Source of the DNA: Hyphomicrobiales bacterium
GTDB lineage: Bacteria > Pseudomonadota > Alphaproteobacteria > Rhizobiales > Xanthobacteraceae
Assembly (NCBI GenBank): GCA_003133345.1
Contig: PKXB01000150.1
Span: forward strand, 1 to 5,609
Length of the DNA: 5,609 nucleotides
Reading direction: 5' to 3'
Below are positions 1 through 5,442 of this stretch, piece by piece. Each line of letters opens with the position of its first letter. The first letter of the stretch is position 1. Both the position numbers and the translations under genes were made by a program. The notes under the pieces were generated by a model that searched no databases, was not told where the DNA came from, and saw only the letters and a list, made by a program, of their open reading frames with translations.

Positions 1-272
1 TTCGCACGTGCCTGTGGCCGTGTGTCGGTCGGTAGGTAGCGGGACAAGAGGCCCGCCAGCCGCCTGGAGAGAGAAGCCAAAGCTCTCCAAGAAATCTGAC
101 CGGCAGCCGGAGGCGAAACCGGCAAACTCTGCTCTCAGCAGGGGACGCGGCTTGAAGCAACGACGATCGGGCTTCTCTGGTCTCTGCCGGCCTCCACCAC
201 CGGCGCGGGTCACCGAAGAGGCTTGTTCATCTTTGCCGGCCGTGCGGACGGGGGTCTCCCCTTTCCAATCCA
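1..272 (+). promoter_or_regulatory. speF-type structured leader RNA, copy A (upstream of decarboxylase 1)
   Basis: Untranslated leader closely matching a second leader at 3841-4099; the first 27 nt of the match are identical. Established knowledge: a cis-regulatory RNA called speF (Rfam RF00518, from memory) precedes ornithine decarboxylase genes in alphaproteobacteria. Stems read by eye: 3-8/19-24 (bulged, capped by GCC/GGC), 23-30/98-105 (long closing helix), 39-43/52-56 with loop ACAAGAGG, 65-71/83-89, 106-110/119-123, 127-132/138-143, 154-158/171-175, 186-190/200-204, and GGGG 251-254 with CCCC 258-261. Most differ in sequence from copy B but keep pairing. The conserved part ends at CCAATCCA (265-272). 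The promoter is not in the window. The exact boundaries and fold are inferred; the family name is recalled, not searched. Confidence 0.8.
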
Positions 273-354
273 AGGCGATATGAGCGGATCAAGAGCGGAA
301 GCGCTCGCGCGTCCCCATCGCGCGCAGGCGGCATGCTTGGAAATCCGCATCATC

Positions 355-374
355 GGGGGCGTTAAACCGCCCCC
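355..374 (+). promoter_or_regulatory. hairpin in expression platform before decarboxylase 1
   Basis: Perfect 7-bp stem GGGGGCG (355-361) with CGCCCCC (368-374) around the loop TTAAAC, ending 6 nt before the ribosome binding site. Its C-run (371-374) could instead pair with the GGGG of the ribosome binding site (381-384), so the two foldings exclude each other. It is not followed by a U-tract, so a terminator is unlikely. No counterpart is seen before decarboxylase 2. Confidence 0.45.
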
Positions 375-380
375 TTGAGT

Positions 381-387
381 GGGGAGA
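381..387 (+). promoter_or_regulatory. ribosome binding site of decarboxylase 1
   Basis: GGGGAGA lies 5 nt before ATG 393. It fixes the start at 393 rather than the in-frame TTG at 375. All seven bases are complementary to TCTCCCC at 255-261, the 3' arm of the last hairpin of the leader RNA, which makes this site a candidate target of sequestration. Confidence 0.7.
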
Positions 388-392
388 GCGCC

Positions 393-1523
393 ATGACTGA
401 GCGCATCCGCGAGTTTCTACGTAAACGCAACGACGAAGGGCCCTGCCTGGTCGTCGACCTCGACGTCGTGAAAGACAACTACAATGCCTTCGCCAAGGCG
501 TTGCCCGACACGCGCGTGTTCTACGCCGTGAAGGCCAATCCGGCGGCGGAGGTGTTGTCGCTATTGGCCAAGCTCGGCTCCTGCTTCGACACCGCCTCGA
601 TCCCCGAGACCGAGATGGTGCTCGCCGCCGGCGCCACGCCCGACCGCATCAGCTACGGCAACACGATCAAGAAGGAGCGCGACATCGCGCGCGCCTTCGC
701 GCTCGGCGTCCGCCTCTACGCGGTCGACTGCAAGGCCGAGGTGGAGAAGATCGCCCGCGCGGCGCCCGGCTCGCGCGTATTCTGCCGCATCCTGTCCGAC
801 TGCGTCGGGGCGGATTGGCCGCTGTCGCGCAAGTTCGGCTGCGAGCCGGGCATGGCCGTGGACGTGCTGGAGCACGCCCTCAAGCTTGGGCTGGAGCCGC
901 ACGGGGTGTCGTTCCATGTCGGCTCCCAGCAACGCAATCAGCATGCCTGGGACCGTGCGCTCGCTTCGGCGGCGGCCGTGTTCAAGGAGTGCGGCGAGCG
1001 CGGCATGGCGCTCAGCATGGTCAATCTGGGCGGCGGCTTCCCGACCAAGTACCTGAAGAACGTACCGTCGGTGAAAACCTACGGCACGGCGATCTTCAAG
1101 GCGCTGCGCAAGCACTTCGGCAACCGCATCCCGGAGACCATCATCGAGCCGGGCCGCGGCATGGTCGGCAATGCCGGCGTGATCGAAAGCGAGGTCGTGC
1201 TCGTCTCCAAGAAGAGCGAGGAAGACGACGTGCGCTGGGTCTATCTCGATATCGGCAAGTTCGGCGGCTTGGCCGAGACCATGGACGAGTCGATCCGCTA
1301 CCCGATCCGCACGACGCGGGACGCCGACACCATGGGCCCTTGCGTGCTGGCCGGCCCGACCTGCGACTCGGCCGACGTGCTGTACGAGAAGCAGCCGTAC
1401 CCGCTGCCGGTGAGCCTGGAGATCGGCGACAAGGTGCTGATCGAGGGCACCGGCGCCTACACGGCGACCTACTCGTCGGTGGCCTTCAACGGCTTCGCGC
1501 CGCTGAAGACCTACCACATCTGA
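393..1523 (+). CDS. odc: ornithine (or lysine/ornithine) decarboxylase, paralog 1
   Basis: PLP-dependent group IV (alanine-racemase-fold) decarboxylase of 376 aa, making putrescine from ornithine and perhaps cadaverine from lysine in the cytosol. Visible landmarks: PLP lysine in YAVKAN (K47), FD at 65-66, HVGSQ (H175), GGGFP (213-217), EPGR (E252), catalytic C324-D325 in GPTCDS, and GAYT (Y356) in the C-terminal beta domain. These match the active-site set of eukaryotic ODC, where the site is built across a homodimer. ATG 393 is chosen because paralog 2 begins MTDRIREF, matching MTERIREF here. It is unrelated in fold to E. coli SpeF. It is preceded by a speF-type leader and followed by acetyltransferase and homospermidine synthase genes, which supports an ornithine-to-putrescine role. 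Choice between ornithine and lysine cannot be made from sequence alone. Confidence 0.93.
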   Translation: MTERIREFLRKRNDEGPCLVVDLDVVKDNYNAFAKALPDTRVFYAVKANPAAEVLSLLAKLGSCFDTASIPETEMVLAAGATPDRISYGNTIKKERDIARAFALGVRLYAVDCKAEVEKIARAAPGSRVFCRILSDCVGADWPLSRKFGCEPGMAVDVLEHALKLGLEPHGVSFHVGSQQRNQHAWDRALASAAAVFKECGERGMALSMVNLGGGFPTKYLKNVPSVKTYGTAIFKALRKHFGNRIPETIIEPGRGMVGNAGVIESEVVLVSKKSEEDDVRWVYLDIGKFGGLAETMDESIRYPIRTTRDADTMGPCVLAGPTCDSADVLYEKQPYPLPVSLEIGDKVLIEGTGAYTATYSSVAFNGFAPLKTYHI

Positions 1524-1530
1524 CATCGAC

Positions 1531-1568
1531 GGGAGGCGGCGAGCGCCCGCCTCCCCTTCCTTCTATTT
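1531..1568 (+). terminator. terminator-like hairpin after decarboxylase 1
   Basis: Perfect 9-bp GC-rich stem 1531-1539/1547-1555 with a 7-nt loop, starting 7 nt after the stop codon. The tail 1556-1568 is pyrimidine-rich (CTTCCTTCTATTT) and not a clean U-run, so it may terminate only partly or protect the 3' end. If it terminates, the acetyltransferase and homospermidine synthase genes would be expressed below the decarboxylase or from their own promoter; I see no convincing promoter between 1569 and 1630. Confidence 0.5.
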
Positions 1569-1630
1569 CGAGCTGACAGCGTCCGTGTGTGCGCGCATGC
1601 GCGCGCGAGGACGCGGGGAAGGACCGAGAG

Positions 1631-2155
1631 ATGATCACGTTGCGTCAAGAACGGCCGGCCGACGTCGAAGCGCGCGAGGCGCTGCTCGACCAGGCCTTCG
1701 GCGACACCCGCTATCGAAAGACGTCGCAGCGGCTGCGCGAGAGCCGTCTGCCGGCCGAGGGACTTAGCCTTATCGCCGTAGACGGCGGGCGTGTAATCGG
1801 CACTGCGCGGCTCTGGAGCGTGGTCTGCGGCACCGGCCAGCCGGCCTTGCTGCTGGGCCCGGTGGCGGTCGAATCCTCCTGCCGCAACCGCGGCATCGGC
1901 GCCGCCTTGGTGCGCCGGAGCTTGCGCGAAGCGCGCCGGCTCGGCCATGGCGCGGTCATCCTGGTCGGCGATGCGCCCTATTACAGCCGCTTCGGCTTTG
2001 CCGGCGAGAAAGCCGCCGGCCTGAAGCTGCCAGGTCCGTTCGAGCGCCACCGGCTGCTCGCGCTCGAGCTCACCACTGGCGCGCTCGACGGCGCCGGCGG
2101 GCTGCTGCGTGCGACCGGCCGCCTGCCACACAAGTCGCAAGCCCGCGCCGCTTAA
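1631..2155 (+). CDS. GNAT family N-acetyltransferase, YhbS-like
   Basis: A 174-aa acetyl-CoA-dependent acetyltransferase of the GNAT fold, close to the YhbS group (COG3153) by motif. Seen: the pyrophosphate-binding motif RNRGIGAAL (85-93), preceded by the beta-strand LLLGPVAV (73-80), and the signature GDAPYYSRFGF (113-123) typical of YhbS-type proteins. The start ATG 1631 is preceded by GGAAGGA (1617-1623) at 7 nt; an upstream in-frame GTG at 1589 would add 14 residues of low-complexity GC-rich sequence and lacks a better binding site. It lies between decarboxylase 1 (107 nt before) and homospermidine synthase (108 nt after), all on the same strand. The substrate is unknown. Polyamine acetylation is a guess from context; protein or small-molecule acetylation is equally possible. 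Confidence 0.85.
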   Translation: MITLRQERPADVEAREALLDQAFGDTRYRKTSQRLRESRLPAEGLSLIAVDGGRVIGTARLWSVVCGTGQPALLLGPVAVESSCRNRGIGAALVRRSLREARRLGHGAVILVGDAPYYSRFGFAGEKAAGLKLPGPFERHRLLALELTTGALDGAGGLLRATGRLPHKSQARAA

Positions 2156-2263
2156 GCAAAAACTGTCAGATTTTCGTGGACGCCCGCCTGAATCGAGTGG
2201 CGTCGCCCTTCCGTTTGCGCGCCGCGACGGATATCACCCAAAGGTCGCTGGAGGCTTCGAAAA

Positions 2264-3694
2264 ATGACGAGTTGGCCCGTTCACGCCCGCATCACGGGCC
2301 CCATCGTATTGATCGGCTTCGGCTCGATCGGCAAAGGCACGCTGCCGCTGATCGAACGTCATTTCGGCTACGACAAGTCCCGCTTCGTGGTCATCGACCC
2401 CGAGGACAAGGACCGCCATATGCTGGACGAGCGCGGCATCCGCTTCATCCATCAGGCCGTCACCAAGGAAAATTACCGGCACCTGCTGACGCCGCTGCTC
2501 ACCGCCGGCGGCGGCCAGGGCTTTTGCGTGAACGTGTCGGTCGACACCTCCTCGCTCGACATCATGGAGCTCTGCCGCGAGATCGGCGCGCTCTACATCG
2601 ACACCGTGATCGAGCCCTGGATCGGCTTCTACTTCGATCCCAAGCTCGGGCCGGAGGCGCGCTCGAACTATGCGCTGCGTGAAACCGTGCTCGCCGCGCG
2701 CCGCAAGAAGCCGGGCGGCCCCACCGCGGTGAGCTGCTGCGGCGCCAATCCGGGCATGGTGTCCTGGTTCGTCAAGCAGGCGGTGCTCAATGTCGCGACC
2801 GACATCGGGCTCAAATTCAAGGAGCCGAAGACGCGCGAGGAGTGGGGCCGGCTCGCCAAGAAGGCCGGCATCAAGGGCATCCATATCGCCGAGCGCGACA
2901 CCCAGCGCGCCAAGCAGCCCAAGCCGATGGACACCTTCGTCAACACCTGGTCGGTCGAGGGCTTCATCTCCGAGGGCATGCAGCCGTCCGAGCTCGGCTG
3001 GGGCACCCATGAGAAGTTGATGCCGTTCAACGGCCGCAAGCACAAGACCGGCTGCGGCGCGGCGATCTACATGCTCCAGCCCGGCGCCAACACCCGCGTG
3101 CGGTCGTGGACGCCGACCGCGCAGGCGCAATACGGCTTCCTGGTCACCCACAACGAATCGATTTCGATCGCCGACTATTTCACGCTACGGGCGGGCCGCA
3201 AGACCGTCTACCGGCCGACCTGCCACTACGCCTACCACCCTTGCAACGACGCCGTGCTCTCGCTGCACGAGATTTTCGGCCAGGCCGGCAAGCGGCAGAA
3301 GGACCTCCACATCCTCGACGAAAACGAAATCGCCGACGGCATCGACGAGCTCGGCGTGCTGCTCTACGGCCACAAGAAGAACGCCTATTGGTATGGCTCG
3401 CAGCTCTCGATCGACGAGACCCGCGACGTCGCGCCCTACCAGAATGCCACCGGCCTGCAGGTGACCTCCGCCGTGCTGGCCGGCATGGTGTGGGCGTTGG
3501 AGAACCCGAACGCCGGGATCGTCGAGGCCGACGAGATGGACTACCGGCGCTGCCTCGAGGTGCAGATGCCCTATCTCGGTCCGGTGATCGGCGCCTACAC
3601 CGACTGGACGCCGCTCGCCGGCCGGCCCGGCTTGTTCCCCGAAGAGATCGACAGACGCGACCCCTGGCAGTTCAAGAACGTGCTGGTGCGCTGA
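2264..3694 (+). CDS. hss: homospermidine synthase
   Basis: A 476-aa NAD+-dependent homospermidine synthase (EC 2.5.1.44), which joins two putrescines into sym-homospermidine with release of ammonia. NAD+ is used and regenerated within the cycle. Seen: N-terminal Rossmann motif GFGSIG (18-23), VVIDP (42-46), CCGANPGMVSWF (158-169), and conserved IHIAERDTQRA and NTWSVEGF blocks. Residues E117, N162, E210, W229, E237 and D361 fall at the same numbers as the active-site residues I recall for the Blastochloris viridis enzyme; W229 is the one proposed to steer the cationic intermediate. Length is normal for the family. The start is supported by GGAGG (2250-2254) 9 nt before the ATG. It uses the product of the flanking decarboxylases, so the locus is a compact ornithine-to-homospermidine pathway. 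The protein is complete with no sign of damage. Confidence 0.96.
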   Translation: MTSWPVHARITGPIVLIGFGSIGKGTLPLIERHFGYDKSRFVVIDPEDKDRHMLDERGIRFIHQAVTKENYRHLLTPLLTAGGGQGFCVNVSVDTSSLDIMELCREIGALYIDTVIEPWIGFYFDPKLGPEARSNYALRETVLAARRKKPGGPTAVSCCGANPGMVSWFVKQAVLNVATDIGLKFKEPKTREEWGRLAKKAGIKGIHIAERDTQRAKQPKPMDTFVNTWSVEGFISEGMQPSELGWGTHEKLMPFNGRKHKTGCGAAIYMLQPGANTRVRSWTPTAQAQYGFLVTHNESISIADYFTLRAGRKTVYRPTCHYAYHPCNDAVLSLHEIFGQAGKRQKDLHILDENEIADGIDELGVLLYGHKKNAYWYGSQLSIDETRDVAPYQNATGLQVTSAVLAGMVWALENPNAGIVEADEMDYRRCLEVQMPYLGPVIGAYTDWTPLAGRPGLFPEEIDRRDPWQFKNVLVR

Positions 3695-3756
3695 GCGGTC
3701 CGGCGCCGCGCACGGCGCGCACGCGACACATAAAAACCAAAAAGTTAACGCGCGAC

Positions 3757-3774
3757 ATTCACCACGCGGTGGAT
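3757..3774. promoter_or_regulatory. inverted repeat, candidate operator
   Basis: Imperfect dyad: CACC (3760-3763) and GGTG (3768-3771) around ACGC, flanked by AT on both sides. It sits 26 bp upstream of the -35 element at 3801, where a regulator could bind. No regulator is encoded in the window and GC-rich DNA often contains such dyads, so this is weak. Confidence 0.2.
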
Positions 3775-3800
3775 GCGGCGCGTTCGCGCGAGAAAAATTA

Positions 3801-3828
3801 TTGACTCTCGTCGCAGTTAGATTATTCC
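3801..3828 (+). promoter_or_regulatory. sigma70-type promoter of leader B and decarboxylase 2
   Basis: TTGACT (3801-3806), a 16-bp spacer, then TATTCC (3823-3828). A/T-rich AGAAAAATTAT lies just upstream in otherwise GC-rich DNA. The predicted start, about 3834-3837, coincides with the 5' end of the conserved leader (TTCGCACGTG from 3843). That agreement is the main support. The equivalent promoter for copy A would lie just outside the window. The -10 match is poor, so the exact hexamer is uncertain. Confidence 0.6.
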
Positions 3829-3840
3829 GGTGATTGCCCT

Positions 3841-4099
3841 TTTTCGCACGTGCCTGTGGCCGTGTGTCGATCGGTGGGCATCCGGACAAGAGGCCGGACA
3901 GCCGCCTAAGAAAGTGAGCTCACTTTCTTGCTCATGCGATCGGCAGCCGGAAGCGAAACCGGCGATCCCCGCGCTCAACGGGGTACGCGGCTTAAAGCAA
4001 CGACGGATCGGGCTTTTTTGGTAACCGGCGTGCATGCCGGATGTCCGAAGAGGCTTGTCCATCTTGCCTAGGTGCGGAGCGGGGCACATCCCCAATCCA
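3841..4099 (+). promoter_or_regulatory. speF-type structured leader RNA, copy B (upstream of decarboxylase 2)
   Basis: Second copy of the leader at 1-272. Stems: 3865-3872/3938-3945 (closing helix), TCCGG 3881-3885 with CCGGA 3894-3898 around the same ACAAGAGG loop, 3908-3916/3921-3929, 3946-3950/3959-3963, 3967-3971/3979-3983, 3994-3998/4012-4016, 4025-4029/4036-4040, and GGGG 4081-4084 with CCCC 4090-4093. Unpaired or loop segments such as ACAAGAGG, GCGAAA and AAGAGGCTTGT are unchanged between the copies while the stems vary, the pattern of a selected RNA fold. The 22-nt segment 3908-3929 is a perfect palindrome where copy A has an unrelated 7-bp stem. It ends at CCAATCCA (4092-4099), 106 nt before the decarboxylase start. 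Ligand unknown to me; ornithine or a polyamine would fit the genes. Confidence 0.82.
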
Positions 4100-4188
4100 G
4101 ACCATGGCAGCAGACGGCTGCAATCGTCCGGGTCACAGCGGCGTATCTCGCTGTCCCGGAATGCTCGCAGCCATTGGCGCTTTGACCT

Positions 4189-4196
4189 GAGGGGAT
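4189..4196 (+). promoter_or_regulatory. ribosome binding site of decarboxylase 2
   Basis: GAGGGGAT; the GAGGGG core ends 11 nt before ATG 4206, slightly long spacing. GGGGAT (4191-4196) is complementary to ATCCCC (4088-4093), the 3' arm of the last leader hairpin, as in copy A but with one exchanged base pair. Confidence 0.65.
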
Positions 4197-4205
4197 ACTT
4201 GAGCA

Positions 4206-5363
4206 ATGACCGATCGCATCCGCGAGTTCCTTAAGAACCGCAAAGAGGAAGGGCCCTGCCTGGTGCTCGACCTCGACGTCGTGCGCGACAACTACGGCGC
4301 CTTCGCCAGGACCCTGCCCGACACCAAGGTCTACTACGCCGTCAAGGCCAACCCGCATCCGGAGATCCTGAGCCTGCTGAACAAGCTCGGCTCGTCCTTC
4401 GACGTGGCCTCAGTGCCGGAGACGTTAGCCGTGCTCGCTACCGGCTGCACGCCGGACCGCATCTCCTACGGCAACACGATCAAGAAAGAGAGCGAGATCG
4501 CGACCGCCTTCAAGCTCGGCGTCACTTTGTTCGCGGTCGACTGCGAGGCGGAGGTGGACAAGGTCGCTCGCGCCGCCCCGGGTGCCCGCGTGATCTGCCG
4601 CATCCATTGCGACGGCACCGGCGCCGAATGGCCGCTGTCGCGCAAGTTCGGCTGCGAGCCGGAATTCGCCGCCGACATCCTGGAACGTGCCCATAAGGCG
4701 GGCCTCACCGCCCATGGCATCTCGTTCCATGTCGGCTCGCAGCAGCACAATGTGGAAGCCTGGGACCGCGCGCTGGCCTCCACCGCGGCGGTGTTCCGCA
4801 CCTGCGCCGAGCGCGGCATTATGCTTTCCACCGTCAATCTGGGCGGCGGCTTCCCGGCCAAATATGTGCGCAAGACGCCGAAGCTGGAATCCTACGGCAA
4901 GGCGATCTTCCGCTCGTTGCGCCGCCATTTCGGCAACCGCATCCCGGAAACCATCATCGAGCCCGGCCGCGGCATGGTCGGCAATGCCGGCGTGATCGAG
5001 GCCGAGGTGGTACTGATCGCCAAGCGCAGCCCGGAGGAGGACACCCGCTGGGTCTATCTCGACATCGGCAAATTCCACGGGCTGGCGGAGACGATCGGCG
5101 AATCGATTCGCTATCCGATCCGCACCCGCCGGGATCGCGACGAGGCCGGGCCCTGCATCGTGGCCGGCCCCACCTGCGACTCGGTGGACGTGCTGTACGA
5201 GAAGACGCCCTACCCGCTGCCGGTTTCACTCGCCATCGGCGACAAGGTGCTGATCGAGGCGACCGGCGCCTATACCTCGACCTACTCCTCGGTCGGCTTC
5301 AACGGCTACCCGCCGCTCAAGTCCTATGTGATCGCACCGACCGAGCCTGCGCTCGCCGCCTAG
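4206..5363 (+). CDS. odc: ornithine (or lysine/ornithine) decarboxylase, paralog 2
   Basis: A 385-aa paralog of the enzyme at 393-1523: 278 of the first 376 residues are identical by hand count (about 74%) with no gap, and there is a 9-residue C-terminal tail (APTEPALAA) missing in paralog 1. All catalytic landmarks are kept: K47, D66, H175, GGGFP 213-217, E252, C324-D325, Y356. The differences are not even: residues 221-230 are the most diverged, and the stretch matching the substrate-specificity helix of eukaryotic ODC reads FHGLAETIGE here against FGGLAETMDE in paralog 1 (changes at 291, 297, 298). The two could therefore differ in ornithine/lysine preference, which is inference. It has its own promoter, leader RNA and terminator, so it is a separate transcription unit. 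Both copies look intact and active. Confidence 0.92.
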   Translation: MTDRIREFLKNRKEEGPCLVLDLDVVRDNYGAFARTLPDTKVYYAVKANPHPEILSLLNKLGSSFDVASVPETLAVLATGCTPDRISYGNTIKKESEIATAFKLGVTLFAVDCEAEVDKVARAAPGARVICRIHCDGTGAEWPLSRKFGCEPEFAADILERAHKAGLTAHGISFHVGSQQHNVEAWDRALASTAAVFRTCAERGIMLSTVNLGGGFPAKYVRKTPKLESYGKAIFRSLRRHFGNRIPETIIEPGRGMVGNAGVIEAEVVLIAKRSPEEDTRWVYLDIGKFHGLAETIGESIRYPIRTRRDRDEAGPCIVAGPTCDSVDVLYEKTPYPLPVSLAIGDKVLIEATGAYTSTYSSVGFNGYPPLKSYVIAPTEPALAA

Positions 5364-5389
5364 CCGGCGGCGCCAGTCACCGGACATGC

Positions 5390-5424
5390 AACGGGCGGCC
5401 CATGTGGCCGCCTGTTTTGTTTTT
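5390..5424 (+). terminator. intrinsic terminator of decarboxylase 2
   Basis: Stem 5390-5400/5406-5416 (11 bp with one G-U pair; the inner seven pairs are all G-C) with loop CATGT, followed by the U-rich tail TTTTGTTTTT (5415-5424). It begins 26 nt after the stop codon. On the minus strand the hairpin lacks a U-tract, so it serves mainly the plus-strand unit. Confidence 0.9.
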
Positions 5425-5442
5425 GGCGCTGCTGGATGAGCG

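Noticed and set aside
8..283. Open frame from GTG 8 through leader A, with a similar stretch in leader B (3830-4024)
   Set aside because: The shared residues come from RNA conservation: the 5' identical segment is read in different frames in the two copies, indels are not multiples of three, and the variable segments preserve stems rather than codons.
375..392. TTG at 375 as the start of decarboxylase 1
   Set aside because: ATG 393 matches the start of paralog 2 residue for residue and has a well-placed ribosome binding site; the TTG would place that site inside the gene.
561..1526. Long minus-strand open frame opposite decarboxylase 1, with similar ones opposite homospermidine synthase (2234-3151) and paralog 2 (4425-5078)
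   Set aside because: Low-complexity Arg/Ala/Gly/His/Asp-rich translations, typical shadows of high-GC genes; the plus-strand genes are full-length known families.
2159..2174. AAAACTGTCAGATTTT between the acetyltransferase and homospermidine synthase as operator or terminator
   Set aside because: The dyad is imperfect (three pairs around one base, then a mismatch) and has no matching promoter elements near it.
3703..3718. GC hairpin GCGCCG/CGGCGC shortly after the homospermidine synthase stop as a terminator
   Set aside because: Only 6 bp and followed by GCACGCGACAC with no U-tract; possible but not supported as an intrinsic terminator.
3994..4019. Stem plus T6 run in leader B as an intrinsic terminator or attenuator
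   Set aside because: The stem is only 5 bp plus a short inner helix, its own strand uses up part of the T-run, and copy A has CTTCTCTGG at the same place, so the U-tract is not conserved.
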